Shown: piece after piece, positions 1 to 9,196 of the stretch
Numbering within the stretch: position 1 is the stretch's first letter
Layout: each line of letters begins with the position of its first letter
Assembly: GCA_031272885.1 (NCBI GenBank)
Contig: JAISSX010000036.1
Span: forward strand, 43,120 to 107,119
Source of the DNA: Bifidobacteriaceae bacterium
GTDB lineage: Bacteria > Actinomycetota > Actinomycetes > Actinomycetales > WQXJ01
Reading direction: 5' to 3'
DNA length: 64,000 nt
Notes under the pieces: model-generated
The model's input: only the letters and a program-made list of their open reading frames with translations
Database searches by the model: none
What the model was told of the DNA's origin: nothing
Program-made: the position numbers and the translations under genes

Positions 1-94
1 TGAGGAAAGGGGGCGGGGGGACAGGGCGGGGCGAGGGGACAGGGCGCGAAGCAAGAGCGGCTAGAAGGGATCGGTGTCGGGGAAGGGCCAGGGC
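1..94. repeat. Copy 1 of a ~90-bp duplicated segment
   Basis: The first ~94 bases match 16121-16210 at roughly 85-90% by eye. The segment holds a G-rich spacer, then 'gcgaagcaagagcg', and then the last ten codons plus stop of the carboxymuconolactone-decarboxylase-like gene (PWPFPDTDPF). The window starts exactly where copy 2 continues from a larger element (16083-16129), so copy 1 may extend to the left of the window. Confidence 0.8.
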
Positions 95-612
95 GTGCCG
101 TCATCAATGCCCAATTCGAACGTGTTGAGGCCCCAGGCGCTCATCGAAAAGCTGCCCAGACAGCCCAAGAGATCGACCAGGCCCTCGATGCCCAGGACCT
201 CCCTGGTCTCGGCATAGAGCTGGTCGCTGACATGGTGGTCTTCCAGCACGGCTTTGGTAAAACGGTAGGCCACGTCTTCGTCCAACGCCTCGAACTGGGG
301 ATCCTGGCCGGCCGCCAGGCGCTCTAGGCAAGCCTTGGGAACGCCAGCCTCGATAGCGCTGTCGAAGTGAGCCCACCAGGCGAAGGGCGACCGGTTGTGG
401 CGGCCGACAATCAGCACACTCAACTCGCGCAGCCGCTTCGGCAGGTTGGCGGTGCCGCGGCAGTAACCACCCAGCGGCTCAACGTGCTCGGCTAGGCCGA
501 TCGACTGGGCCCAGATCCAGAAGGGCGGCGGCGTGTGGTCGATTTCGCCCAGGACCCGTTGGCGCAGCGCCAGCGCCCGGGCGTCAAGTTCGGTGACGGA
601 TAGTTCGCGCAC
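61..612 (-). CDS. Carboxymuconolactone decarboxylase family protein
   Basis: A 183-residue protein of the AhpD/carboxymuconolactone decarboxylase superfamily. The helical core LPKRLRELSVLIVGRHN followed by AWWAHFDSAIEAGV (about residues 55-90) is the family signature with its conserved Glu and His. The CxxC pair of peroxidase-type AhpD members is absent, so thiol peroxidase activity is unlikely. The GTG start at 612 was chosen over longer forms because AAAGGAG lies 6 nt upstream. It is the last gene of the minus-strand operon that starts at 9078, 62 bp after the aldo/keto reductase. The lactone-related family name fits the lactonase upstream, but its substrate is unknown. The 3' end is part of a duplicated segment (see 16121-16210). 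Confidence 0.8.
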   Translation of the reverse strand: MRELSVTELDARALALRQRVLGEIDHTPPPFWIWAQSIGLAEHVEPLGGYCRGTANLPKRLRELSVLIVGRHNRSPFAWWAHFDSAIEAGVPKACLERLAAGQDPQFEALDEDVAYRFTKAVLEDHHVSDQLYAETREVLGIEGLVDLLGCLGSFSMSAWGLNTFELGIDDGTPWPFPDTDPF

Positions 613-674
613 CGGTATCTCCTTTCGTCGAGACGTGGCAGCAGCCGGGCAGGGTTGCCCTGTGCCGCCCAGTG

Positions 675-1577
675 TCACGCGCCATCGGCCAGCCAGCGGC
701 TGTCGGCGGGACTCAGGTCCAGGGCGGTGGCGGCCAGGGCCTGCTCCAGTTGGGCCGGCGAGTCTGGCCCCACGGAGGCCCACACCTGGGGGTGGCCCAG
801 GCTCCAGGCCAGGGCCACGGTGGCCGGTTCCAGCCCGCGCAGGGCCGCCAGTTCCCGGCAGCGTGCCCGCCTGGCCCGGCTGAGCGGGGTATCGAATGGG
901 TCTGGTCCACCTCCGGGCGTTGGGTCCGCGTCAGTTCGGGCGAAAAAGCCGCCGGCGTTGGCGGACCAGCTCAGCAACGGCAGACCATACTCCCCCACCA
1001 CCGCCAAGATCTGGGGTGTCGAGGGCAGGGTGGTGCCGGGGAACAGGGCGGCATCGGGCGCTGCCAACGAGAAGTGGTAGCTGGCCAGCGGCAGGTGGCC
1101 CCGCTCAAGGAGCAGCGGCACCAGGGCGGCTAGCCGCGGGGCGGTCCAGTTCGACACTCCAACCGCCTCGGCCACACCTTGGTCGATCAAGGCCACAAGG
1201 GTGTCGGCGATTTCGTCCACCGGCCGGCCCGGATCATCGCAGTGCAGCACCATCACGCCCAGGGCCGGCACATGCAACGCAGCCACCGCCGCAGTGGCGT
1301 CAGCGAAGATGTTTTCCCTGGTCAGAGGAATGTCAACGCCCCTGGCGCCGTGGCCGATCTTCATCACCACCTTGAGCCGGCCAGGGTGGCCGCGTTGCCA
1401 GGCACCCACGGCCGCCATGCCCTTGCCGCCAAAGTAGGTGAAGCCGGATTCGACAAACTGGCCGCCCGCGGCGGCGAACGCCTCCAGGCGGCGGTCCGAA
1501 TCAGCCTGGGACTCCAATCCAAAGGCGCCGCCCAACACCAGGCGCGTGGTTCCCAACGGCCTTGCCAATGTCGGCAT
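675..1577 (-). CDS. Aldo/keto reductase
   Basis: A 300-residue (beta/alpha)8-barrel NAD(P)H oxidoreductase of the aldo/keto reductase family. The catalytic Tyr is in TYFGG (about residue 48), Lys in VVMKIGH and His in MVLHCDDP; GVSNW is also typical. The usual catalytic Asp (family pattern DTAxxYG) is Glu here, in FVESGFTYFG. The start ATG at 1577 is preceded by a GAGAGGGG motif. It lies 17 bp after ulaG and 62 bp before the last gene, so it is co-transcribed with an ABC importer and a lactonase. A role in reducing a keto or aldehyde sugar-acid intermediate is inferred from context only. Confidence 0.85.
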   Translation of the reverse strand: MPTLARPLGTTRLVLGGAFGLESQADSDRRLEAFAAAGGQFVESGFTYFGGKGMAAVGAWQRGHPGRLKVVMKIGHGARGVDIPLTRENIFADATAAVAALHVPALGVMVLHCDDPGRPVDEIADTLVALIDQGVAEAVGVSNWTAPRLAALVPLLLERGHLPLASYHFSLAAPDAALFPGTTLPSTPQILAVVGEYGLPLLSWSANAGGFFARTDADPTPGGGPDPFDTPLSRARRARCRELAALRGLEPATVALAWSLGHPQVWASVGPDSPAQLEQALAATALDLSPADSRWLADGA

Positions 1578-1594
1578 GATCGAACCCCTCTCCC

Positions 1595-2659
1595 CTACAG
1601 AAACGCCGTAAAGGGCAGGTCGGTCTCATGGCTGAAGGCGTCGTCGAAGCCCCGCGGGTAGTGGTAGCGCAGCCTCGCCGCATCATCCGGGTAGGTGAAG
1701 CGGCCGCCTACCTGCCAGATGTAAGGCATGAAGCTGTAGTCCAAGGCGTGGCGCTTCATTTCCCACAGCATCACGATCTCTTCCGGGTTGGCCATGAAGT
1801 TGGTCCAGATGTCGTGATGGAACGGGATCACCACCTTGGCCCGCAGGCCTTCGGCCATGCGCAGGATGTCCGACGCTGTCTGCTTGTCGGTGATGCCCCG
1901 CGGGTTCTCTCCGAAGGCCCCCAGCGCCACATCGACTTGGTGTTCGTTGCCGTGTTTGGCGTACATGTTCGAGTAGTGCGAATCGCCACCGTGGTACACG
2001 CTGCCGCCTGGAGTGACCACCAGGTAGTTGACGGCGGCATCATCCATGTTGCGCACCGGCCGGCCCTGCAACACCTCGTCCGCTGGCGCGGTCAGCAGCA
2101 CGGTGCGGTCGAAGGAATCAAGCACCTCGATCATCGTGTCCTTGATCTTGACCGTGTCGCCGGGCCGCACCACCTGGCAGCGTTCGGCCGGCACGCCCCA
2201 ACTGATCCACAGGTCAACGGCCGCCTGCGGGCCGATGAAAGGCACCGTGTCGGGGCAGTTGGCCAGGATGGCGGCGGCCACGTTGATGTCAATGTGGTCG
2301 GTGTGAGTATGGGTGGCCAGCACGGCGTCAACGGTCCGGATGGCAAAAGGATCGATGACGAATGGCGACAGCCGCAGGTTGGGTTGAAGCTGGCTGACGC
2401 CCGACATGCGCATCATCTGGTGTCCCTTGACCATGTTGGGGTTGTGCCTGGTTCGCTTGCCGGTGCCAACCCAAAGGTCGATCAGAATGTTGGCGTCGCC
2501 TTCGGACTTGACCCACAGGCCGGTGCAGCCGAGCCACCACATTTGGAACGTGCCGGGCGCCACCTGGGCGGCCTCGATCTCTTCGTTCAGCCAGGTACCC
2601 CACTGCGGGAAGGTCTTGAGAATCCAACTCTCACGGGTGATGTCTGCTATGGGGCTCAC
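1595..2659 (-). CDS. ulaG: L-ascorbate-6-phosphate lactonase UlaG
   Basis: Hydrolyses L-ascorbate 6-phosphate to 3-keto-L-gulonate 6-phosphate in the cytoplasm. The protein is 354 residues, the same length as E. coli UlaG as I recall it, and matches it almost end to end: ITRESWIL at the N terminus, MWWLGCTG, the metallo-beta-lactamase metal motif THTHTDH (116-122; E. coli has THDHNDH), [18 protein letters not shown], and a C terminus [11 protein letters not shown]. Its ATG overlaps the stop of the preceding ATPase gene by 4 bp. UlaG is normally paired with the UlaABC phosphotransferase system, but here it follows a peptide-type ABC importer. ulaD and ulaE lie in a neighbouring plus-strand operon at 10316-11886. 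Confidence 0.95.
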   Translation of the reverse strand: MSPIADITRESWILKTFPQWGTWLNEEIEAAQVAPGTFQMWWLGCTGLWVKSEGDANILIDLWVGTGKRTRHNPNMVKGHQMMRMSGVSQLQPNLRLSPFVIDPFAIRTVDAVLATHTHTDHIDINVAAAILANCPDTVPFIGPQAAVDLWISWGVPAERCQVVRPGDTVKIKDTMIEVLDSFDRTVLLTAPADEVLQGRPVRNMDDAAVNYLVVTPGGSVYHGGDSHYSNMYAKHGNEHQVDVALGAFGENPRGITDKQTASDILRMAEGLRAKVVIPFHHDIWTNFMANPEEIVMLWEMKRHALDYSFMPYIWQVGGRFTYPDDAARLRYHYPRGFDDAFSHETDLPFTAFL

Positions 2660-3639
2660 GGGATTGTCTCCTTCGAATCTGGGGTCAGCAGGTGGCAGGC
2701 AGCCAGGACTCCTTGGTAGGGCACCAAGGCGGGGCGTTCGGTGTGGCAGCGGCCGATGGCGCCCGGGCAGCGAGCGGCAAAGGGACAGCCGGTTTGGCCG
2801 GTTGACCCGGCTGAGGGGGCAACTTTGGTGCGGGCAGCCTGGCGGGCAGCCTGTAGTTCGGGGTCCGGCACCGGCGCTGCCTCGGTCAGGGCTTGGGTGT
2901 AGGGGTGGACCGGGCGGTCGGCTACTAGATCGACTGGTCCGCGTTCCATCACCTGGCCGGCGTACAGCACCACGATCTGGTCGGAGATGTAGCGCACCAC
3001 GGCCAGGTCGTGGGTGATGAAGAGGTAGGCCAAACCGCGCTCTTGGCGCAGCTTGACCAGCAGGTTCAACACTTGAGCCTGGACCGACAGGTCTAAGGCC
3101 GAAACGGCTTCGTCGCAGATCACGAAATCGGGGTCCATGATCAGGGCTCGGGCGATGGCGATGCGTTGGCGCTGTCCTCCGGAGAACTCAGTTGGATAAC
3201 GTTCGGCAGCGTCCAGCGGTAGGCCCACGTCTGCCAAGGCCTGGGTCACGCGTTCCCGGATCTGCGCCTTCGGCAGGCCCAGGTTGTAGCGCAGGGCCTC
3301 GGCTACCGTCTCGCCTACCGTCAGGGACGGGTTCATCGAACCGAACGGGTCTTGGAAGATGACCTGAATCCGCCGGGCCAGCAGACGGCGGTCGGCGCGG
3401 GGGCAATGGGTGATGTCGGCGCCATCGAATTCGATCCGGCCATCGGCCGGATCGGCCAGACCCAGAATGGCGTTGCCGATAGTGGATTTGCCGGAACCGG
3501 ATTCACCGACCAGACCCACGGTTTGGCCACGCTCAATGCCGAAACTGACACCGTCCACCGCCCGCAGCAGGCCGCCGCGGCCAGGCAGGCGGTATTCCAC
3601 CGTCAGGTTATTGACGTTTACCAACGGGTTAGCCACCAT
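2656..3639 (-). CDS. Peptide/nickel-type ABC importer ATPase (DppF/OppF-like)
   Basis: A 327-residue cytoplasmic ATPase subunit. Walker A is GESGSGKST, the signature is [15 protein letters not shown], Walker B is [11 protein letters not shown], and the C-terminal oligopeptide-transporter extension carries cysteines (GCPFAARCP). It pairs with the ATPase domain of the fused protein upstream (3629-5611), whose end it overlaps by 11 bp. Although the family is named for peptides, linkage to ulaG suggests that the cargo is an ascorbate-like acid or its glycoside. The family call is secure; the cargo is inferred. Confidence 0.9.
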   Translation of the reverse strand: MVANPLVNVNNLTVEYRLPGRGGLLRAVDGVSFGIERGQTVGLVGESGSGKSTIGNAILGLADPADGRIEFDGADITHCPRADRRLLARRIQVIFQDPFGSMNPSLTVGETVAEALRYNLGLPKAQIRERVTQALADVGLPLDAAERYPTEFSGGQRQRIAIARALIMDPDFVICDEAVSALDLSVQAQVLNLLVKLRQERGLAYLFITHDLAVVRYISDQIVVLYAGQVMERGPVDLVADRPVHPYTQALTEAAPVPDPELQAARQAARTKVAPSAGSTGQTGCPFAARCPGAIGRCHTERPALVPYQGVLAACHLLTPDSKETIP

Positions 3640-5611
3640 CTTGGCCCCCCGTTCCGGCCGGCGCTGCCTGAACTACCGTTGTTGCCTGGCCAGCCAGGAG
3701 ACAGCGCGAGAAGCGCCCGGGCGCTACCGCCACCAAGGGCACGGCGGCGGTGCGGCAGGCCGCGGCCGCCAGCGGGCAGCGACCCTGGAAATGGCAGCCC
3801 ACGGGCCAGTCGGGCGGCGCCGGCACGGTGCCTTCGAGGGACGGCAGGGGCTGCCCGCGCCGACCGCGATGCGGATCGGATCGCAAGAGGGCCTGGGTGT
3901 AGGGGTGGGCGGGGTCCCGCACGATCGGTGTAATGGGGGATTCCTCCACTACCTCGCCGGCATACATCACCACGGCCCGGGAGCACAGGTCCGCCAGCAG
4001 GCCCCAGTTGTGGGTGATCAGCAGGATGGCAGTGCCGCCGGCCCGCAGGTCGCGCAGCAGGTCGAGGATCTCGGCTTGGACGGTGACGTCGAGGGCGGTG
4101 GTGGGTTCATCAGCGATGATGATGTCCGGCTTGGCCGCCAGGGCGGCGGCGATGCCGACCCGTTGCGCCATGCCGCCGGACAGTTGGTGGGGATAGCTCT
4201 TGGCCACGCGGGCCGGGTCCGGCAAACGCACCAGGGCGAACAGTTCAAGGGCCCGCCGCTTCGCTTCCTTGCGGGAACAACCGGTGTGCAACCGCACCAC
4301 TTGGGCCACCTGGGCGCCGGCCGTGTAAACAGGGTCAAGGCTGGAAATGGGGTCTTGGGAGATCCAGCCCACCCGGGCCCCGCGGATGGCGCGCAGTGCA
4401 GCCGGGGAAGCCTTGGTCAGGTCTTGGCCGTCGAAGAAGACACGGCCGGCGGTCACCCGGCCACCACCGGGCAGCATGCCGAACAGGGCGCTGGCGGTGA
4501 TCGACTTACCACACCCGGATTCGCCGACAATGCCAACGGCTTCTCCCGGCATCACGTCGAAGGTCACGTCCCTGACCGTCACGGTGGCCCGGCCCGCCAT
4601 CGGCAGAGTCACCGTCAGGCCGCGCACCGACAGCAGGGCGCCCTCGGTGGGCTCTTGGCCGGCCGTTACCGCTGCGGTTGCAGCCTGGGTGGCCGATGGC
4701 GCCTGGCGCCGGCCCGGGCTGCGCACCACGGCCGCGGCGTGGGCCTCTTCGGCGGCGTCCCGAATGCCGTCCCCGATGGTGCTGAGGGCCAGGACGAAGA
4801 CGATGATGATGCCGCCCGATGGCACCAACAGCCACGGGTTGAGACCGATGTTTCGTGAAGCCTCGCCCACCAGCGAGCCCCAACTCGATTCCTTGGTGCC
4901 AACGCCAAGGAAGCCCAAGCCGGTCTCCATCAGAACGGCCGTGGCCGCGAAGACGGAGACCTGCACCAGGATGACCCCGGCCACGCGCGGCAACACGTGA
5001 CGCAGAATGATGACGCCGTCCTTCAGGCCGGAGGTGATGGCGGCCCGGACAAACAGTTCTTGGCGCACCCCCATGGCAGCGGATCGCACCACTCGGGCCA
5101 GACCCGGCGCGCCGAGCAGGCCGAACGCCACCATGGCGGCGGTCTCGTTGTGGCTGAACACGGCCAGGACGGCCAAGGTGACGATGATGCTGGGCACCGC
5201 GAAGGCGACATCGGCCGATTTGAGCACCAGCCAATCGAAAACGCCGCCCTTGTACCCGGCCAGGATGCCCAGTGGCACGCCGCAAGCCAGGTAGACCACC
5301 ATGGCGATCAGGACAACGGTCAGCGTCACGCGGCCGCCGAAGACCAGCCGAGCAAACACATCCAGACCCAGTTCGCCGGTGCCAAGCCAGTGGCTGGCCG
5401 AGGGGCCCTTGAGGGCATGTAGCAGGTCCTGCTGTTCAGGGCCGTAGGGTGAGATGACACTCGCCAGCGCGGCGCACAGCACTATGACGGCCAGCACCGC
5501 CAACGCCACCACCACGGCCGGGCGCCGCAGCAGCAGGCGGGCGATGCCGGGCCGCGCCTGCGGGCGGGCGGCGCCAGGCTGGGTGCCAGGTTGGACAGCG
5601 GGGCCGCTCAC
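3629..5611 (-). CDS. Fused ABC importer permease + ATPase (DppC-DppD fusion)
   Basis: A 660-residue fusion. About residues 1-310 are a DppC-like permease (several membrane segments, typical coupling region around FVRAAITSGLKDGVIILRHV, then LGFLGVGTKESSWG). A short Ala-rich linker follows, and about residues 340-650 are a DppD-like ATPase with GESGCGKS, LSGGMAQRVGIAAAL, IIIADEPTTALD and the C-terminal Cys motif GCHFQGRC. The GTG start at 5611 overlaps the stop of the upstream permease (GTGA). In most bacteria these are two separate genes. A second protein with the same architecture is at 38991-40823, so the fusion is a lineage trait and not an assembly error. Confidence 0.88.
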   Translation of the reverse strand: MSGPAVQPGTQPGAARPQARPGIARLLLRRPAVVVALAVLAVIVLCAALASVISPYGPEQQDLLHALKGPSASHWLGTGELGLDVFARLVFGGRVTLTVVLIAMVVYLACGVPLGILAGYKGGVFDWLVLKSADVAFAVPSIIVTLAVLAVFSHNETAAMVAFGLLGAPGLARVVRSAAMGVRQELFVRAAITSGLKDGVIILRHVLPRVAGVILVQVSVFAATAVLMETGLGFLGVGTKESSWGSLVGEASRNIGLNPWLLVPSGGIIIVFVLALSTIGDGIRDAAEEAHAAAVVRSPGRRQAPSATQAATAAVTAGQEPTEGALLSVRGLTVTLPMAGRATVTVRDVTFDVMPGEAVGIVGESGCGKSITASALFGMLPGGGRVTAGRVFFDGQDLTKASPAALRAIRGARVGWISQDPISSLDPVYTAGAQVAQVVRLHTGCSRKEAKRRALELFALVRLPDPARVAKSYPHQLSGGMAQRVGIAAALAAKPDIIIADEPTTALDVTVQAEILDLLRDLRAGGTAILLITHNWGLLADLCSRAVVMYAGEVVEESPITPIVRDPAHPYTQALLRSDPHRGRRGQPLPSLEGTVPAPPDWPVGCHFQGRCPLAAAACRTAAVPLVAVAPGRFSRCLLAGQATTVVQAAPAGTGGQDGG

Positions 5612-6549
5612 CGTGTCCTCACCTTCGGGTTGACCAGCGCATACAGCACTTCGATCACCAGGTTGACCACAATCACGAAGACGGTGAAGACCACGGCCAC
5701 ACCCTGCATGGTGGTGATGTCCTGCCCGGCGGCAGCCGAGACGGCCAGGCCGCCCAGGCCAGGCATGGCAAAGACGTTCTCGATCAGAACACTGCCGCCG
5801 AACATGCCCACCACCACGATGCCCAGTACCGTGATGATCGGGGCGGCGGCGTTGCGCAACACGTGCTTGACAATGATGGTGCGCTCGGCGAAGCCGCGTG
5901 CCCGCAAAGCCCGCACATAGTCGCGGCCCAGTTCGGACAAGACGCCGTTGCGCGTCTGTTTGGCCACGGGCGCGGCGCAGGACAAGCCCAGGGCCATGAC
6001 CGGCAGCACCAGGCCCATAAACCACTTGCCGGGCGACTGGGAGAAGGGGGTGTAACCGATGGCCGGGAATAGGCGCAGCTTGACCGCGAAGACCATCGAC
6101 AGGACCAGGGCGAACCAGTAGACGGGGATGGCCATGCCCAACATGGCGGTGCCGTCGATCAACCGGCCCAGCCAACCACCCTTGAGGGCACTGAAAACGC
6201 CACAGGTGACACCCACCAGGCCGGTCACAATGAAGGCCCCAGCAATCAGGCTGAGCGTGACCGCCAGGCGATCACCCACCTGGCCACTGACGGAGACGCT
6301 GGAGGTGATGGAGTCTCCCAGGTCGCCTGTCACTGCGCCTTTGAGCCAGTCCCAGTACCGCACTGGCAGCGGCCGGTTCACGCCCAGGGCCTCGTTCATG
6401 GCAGCGACCTTGTCTGGGTCGGCTGTTTGGCCAAGGATGGTGCGCCCCGGATCGCCCGGGATCAGAGCGGTCAAGAGGAAGGTCAGCAGCGAGACGATGA
6501 ACAGCACCGGGATGGCGCTGACCGCCCATCGCACCAAGATCTGCCGCAT
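5608..6549 (-). CDS. Peptide-type ABC importer permease (DppB-like)
   Basis: A 313-residue inner-membrane permease. The N-terminal signature (first membrane segment followed by LIPGDPGRTILG) and the coupling region with LRARGFAERTIIVKHVLRN are typical of the DppB/OppB/NikB family. It forms the translocation pore with the permease half of the next protein. ACCTCCTTCC upstream on the complement gives a strong ribosome site (GGAAGGAGGTG). It follows the receptor gene across a 99-bp gap with a strong hairpin (6581-6626). Confidence 0.92.
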   Translation of the reverse strand: MRQILVRWAVSAIPVLFIVSLLTFLLTALIPGDPGRTILGQTADPDKVAAMNEALGVNRPLPVRYWDWLKGAVTGDLGDSITSSVSVSGQVGDRLAVTLSLIAGAFIVTGLVGVTCGVFSALKGGWLGRLIDGTAMLGMAIPVYWFALVLSMVFAVKLRLFPAIGYTPFSQSPGKWFMGLVLPVMALGLSCAAPVAKQTRNGVLSELGRDYVRALRARGFAERTIIVKHVLRNAAAPIITVLGIVVVGMFGGSVLIENVFAMPGLGGLAVSAAAGQDITTMQGVAVVFTVFVIVVNLVIEVLYALVNPKVRTR

Positions 6550-6580
6550 CGCTGCGTCACCTCCTTCCCCTCAATGATGG

Positions 6581-6626
6581 GGTGGCGACCCGCGGAACCG
6601 GGCTGCGGCATCGACGGGCCGCCACC
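6581..6626 (-). terminator. Intercistronic hairpin between receptor and permease genes
   Basis: Twelve-base arms at 6581-6592 and 6615-6626 pair with one G-U in the minus-strand RNA. There is no T tract, so it is more likely an mRNA-stabilising or attenuating stem after the receptor gene than a full terminator. Equivalent stems occur at 41811-41868 and 54473-54523 in the other two importer operons. Confidence 0.65.
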
Positions 6627-6648
6627 ATAGCTGTGCTGTACTGGCTAG

Positions 6649-8370
6649 CTACCCGGCGAGGTAGTAGTCGAGCGGGTTGGCCAGGCCGCTGGAGGGCGCC
6701 ATGGCCACGCCCTGGATGTCGGGCCGCACAAAGTAGACCCGAGAAGAGTAGGTGACGGGGGCAAACCAGGCGTTGTCCACCACCCACTCGTTGATCTGGC
6801 GCTCGATGGCGGCCACCTGGCTGGAGTCGGTGTTGGCCACCTGGGCGCACAGACCGTCCAGTTCTTCGTTGACGCTGCCCAGCGGGTTCAGTATCTTTTC
6901 GCCGGTTGGCAGCAGGGCCTGCTGGCAGAAAAGGTAAGCCGACGGGAAGGCGCTGATGCCCTGCACCCCAACCGGATACTCGCCGCTGACGGCTTTGCCC
7001 ACCCAAGTGGGAGCCTCGGATTCGATGGTCAGATTGAGGCTGATTCCAACCTCTTCGAGTTGGGCCGCCATGGCTTTGGCCACGGTGTCGAAACCGGCGA
7101 TGCTGGCCGTAATCAGTTCGGCCTCGAAGCCGTCCGGGTAGCCGGCCTCGGCCAGTAGCGACTTGGCCTTCTCCGGGTCATAGGGATAGGCCGCCGCCGC
7201 GGTGTCCGAATAGGAGGCCGTGCCTGGCAGAACCAGTTGAGTAGTGGGATACGAACCCTCACCCAGGAGGGCGGTGCCGATGGCGTCGCGGTCGATGGCG
7301 TAGTTGATGGCTTGGCGCACCCGCACGTCGCCGAGTGGTTCGACGATGGCGCCGTCACGGTCAAACAGGATCATGCCCAACGACAACGTGGGATTGTTGA
7401 CCGTGTAGAGGCCGGCCTGTTCGGCCTGGGCCGCCACCGTGTAGTCGCCGGTGAAAACGTCGATTTGACCGGTGCTGGCGGCGTTGACGGCCGTCTGCTG
7501 GTCGGAGATCAGTTGCATCACGATGGTCTGGAAGTGCTGGCGCGACGGGTCGAAGTAGTTGGGGTTGGCAGTGTAGGTGTAATGGTCACCCGCGACCGAC
7601 TGCTCAGGGTCGTAGATGTAAGCGCCGGCGCCTTGCGAAACGTGGTCGGCATCCAGCGAGTCTGGGTCGGCCAGGCCGGTGGGGCTGATGATGGCGCCGG
7701 CGGCCCAGCCCTGCGACAGCATGGTGGGCAGGAGTGGGTTGGCTGAGGCCAGTTTGATCGAGACGGTGTAGTCGCCCGTCGCCGTGATTTCGGCCCCGGC
7801 CAGGGTGGTGGACCGTGTGCCGCCGGCATCGCGGACGTACTCCAGCGAGGCTTTGACGGCAGCGGCGTTGACCGGCGAACCGTCAGTGAAGACGGCGTCC
7901 TGGCGCAGCGTCAAGTCGAGTTGAGTGTTGCCTTCGCCAACAAACTCCCACGACTCCGCCAGGGCGGGCTTGATCTCGCCGTTGGCGTCCTCATAGGTCA
8001 AGGACTCATAGGCCAGCAGGACGAAGTCCGTGTTCTGATCGGCCAAGGCCGGGTTCAGCGAGTTGGGCGGCTGTTGTTCAGCCACGTGCAAGGTGTCACC
8101 TTGGGTGGCAGCGGGGGTGGTGTCGCCACCCGCCTCGCCGGCGGTCTCGCCGCCGGCGTCGCCGGCCGGGGTACTGCCTTCGGCCGTGGCGGTACCGCTG
8201 TCCTGGGTGCTGGCCGTGCCCGATGACGTGCCGCTGGTATCGTCATCGCCGCAGCCGGCCAGGGTCAGGATCATGGCGGCCGCGGCCAGAGCCGGAATCA
8301 GGCGGCCGGTGCGCCGGCCCCTGTGCGGCAGGCTCTGCTGTGGGCAGGTTGGTTGTGTACTGGGCGACAT
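6649..8370 (-). CDS. ABC importer solute-binding lipoprotein, family 5
   Basis: A 573-residue extracellular lipoprotein. The leader has an RR-containing n-region, a hydrophobic stretch and the lipobox LAGC with lipidated Cys40, followed by a Ser/Thr/Gly/Ala-rich linker to about residue 95. The body is a family-5 (DppA/OppA-like) receptor: NSLNPALADQNTDF, LADPDSLDADHVSQGAGAY, and VRQAINYAIDRDAIG near the middle. It supplies the permease and ATPase proteins encoded downstream. The start at 8370 has a GGAA-type site upstream. The ligand cannot be read from the sequence; the ulaG neighbourhood points to a sugar acid or glycoside rather than a peptide. Confidence 0.9.
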   Translation of the reverse strand: MSPSTQPTCPQQSLPHRGRRTGRLIPALAAAAMILTLAGCGDDDTSGTSSGTASTQDSGTATAEGSTPAGDAGGETAGEAGGDTTPAATQGDTLHVAEQQPPNSLNPALADQNTDFVLLAYESLTYEDANGEIKPALAESWEFVGEGNTQLDLTLRQDAVFTDGSPVNAAAVKASLEYVRDAGGTRSTTLAGAEITATGDYTVSIKLASANPLLPTMLSQGWAAGAIISPTGLADPDSLDADHVSQGAGAYIYDPEQSVAGDHYTYTANPNYFDPSRQHFQTIVMQLISDQQTAVNAASTGQIDVFTGDYTVAAQAEQAGLYTVNNPTLSLGMILFDRDGAIVEPLGDVRVRQAINYAIDRDAIGTALLGEGSYPTTQLVLPGTASYSDTAAAAYPYDPEKAKSLLAEAGYPDGFEAELITASIAGFDTVAKAMAAQLEEVGISLNLTIESEAPTWVGKAVSGEYPVGVQGISAFPSAYLFCQQALLPTGEKILNPLGSVNEELDGLCAQVANTDSSQVAAIERQINEWVVDNAWFAPVTYSSRVYFVRPDIQGVAMAPSSGLANPLDYYLAG

Positions 8371-8394
8371 CGCCGTTCCTTTCGTGGAGAGTTG

Positions 8395-9078
8395 TCAGGC
8401 TGCCTTGCGGCAGATGAACAGGTAAGTTGCCAGCGAGTGCCAGGCAATCTGAAGGTCGGTGAACTTGGCGGCTCTGAGGGCCGCCAGGTGCTGTTCGAGT
8501 GTGGCAATGGGGCGGTCGTGGTGGGGCGGAGGGCCTTCCCACAGCACGTGATAGCCGGGCCAGGCGTTTAGCACGCGCTGTTCCTCGGCCGGGTCAGTGA
8601 AACCAACGTGTTCCAGGTGCACCAGGCAGCCGCCGGGTGCCAGCAGGCTGTGGGCGGCGGCGTAGACCTCGGCGGTACCGGCCGCGTCCCGGTGCGATGA
8701 CACCCACGACGTGATCAGAACGTTCGTGTCCTGAGGAATTGAGCCGTCGGTCAGATCGCGCCCGGGGCAACCGATGCGGTAGGTGACCCGCGGGCCGTAG
8801 GGGGCCAACCGTTCCTCGGCCACGGGCCGGGTGCCTTCACCGGCATCGGTCCATTGGCCGGCGGCGCGGGGAAACTGGGCCAGAAAGGCCTCAAGGAATT
8901 CACCTTGAAAGGCGCCTAGATCCACCACCAGGCCCGGTTCTGGCTGGGCTTGGGCCACCAGTGTGGCGGCCAGACGGCGTGGCCGGGCCAGCCTGTCACC
9001 CAGCGCCTCGAACGGCACTAGCGGCCTGGTTAGGGCTGGCAGCAACGTTGGGTCACGTAGCTGGCTGAGGCGGGTCAT
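8395..9078 (-). CDS. SAM-dependent methyltransferase-like protein
   Basis: A 227-residue class I methyltransferase fold. Motif I is LVVDLGAFQGEFLEAF (about residues 50-65), followed by an acidic strand and a late motif region LLAPGGCLVHLEHVGF. The ATG at 9078 is preferred over 9093 because AAGGGAG lies 6 nt before it. It is the first gene after the strong promoter at 9129-9156 and is followed after 24 bp by the importer receptor. No acceptor substrate can be assigned. A methyltransferase leading an ascorbate-type import operon is unusual. Confidence 0.75.
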   Translation of the reverse strand: MTRLSQLRDPTLLPALTRPLVPFEALGDRLARPRRLAATLVAQAQPEPGLVVDLGAFQGEFLEAFLAQFPRAAGQWTDAGEGTRPVAEERLAPYGPRVTYRIGCPGRDLTDGSIPQDTNVLITSWVSSHRDAAGTAEVYAAAHSLLAPGGCLVHLEHVGFTDPAEEQRVLNAWPGYHVLWEGPPPHHDRPIATLEQHLAALRAAKFTDLQIAWHSLATYLFICRKAA

Positions 9079-9128
9079 GGCGCTCCCTTGCATCCGGCAT
9101 CAACGGCGGAACTGTTGTTACACCTCGT

Positions 9129-9156
9129 AAACTAGCCAACCCAGAACTAATGTCAA
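9129..9156 (-). promoter_or_regulatory. Promoter of the importer/ulaG operon
   Basis: Read on the minus strand, a consensus -35 TTGACA (9151-9156) and a -10-like TAGTTT (9129-9134) are separated by 16 bp, and the first gene starts at 9078. A TGTTCA half-motif lies just upstream (about 9172-9177). Related TGAACA/TGTTCA motifs occur in the ulaD-SorC intergenic region, which suggests shared SorC control. Confidence 0.7.
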
Positions 9157-9196
9157 TCCAAGACGAACGGATGTTCAGAGGGCAGGAGCGCGTCGG

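Noticed and set aside
1628..2719. Plus-strand open frame of 363 codons opposite ulaG
   Set aside because: A high-GC antisense shadow; the minus-strand ulaG match is end to end and unambiguous.
6581..6626. Possible rho-independent terminator splitting the importer operon
   Set aside because: No T run follows, and the downstream permease has its own ribosome site with no promoter seen; the same layout occurs in two other operons, so it is listed as an intercistronic stem.
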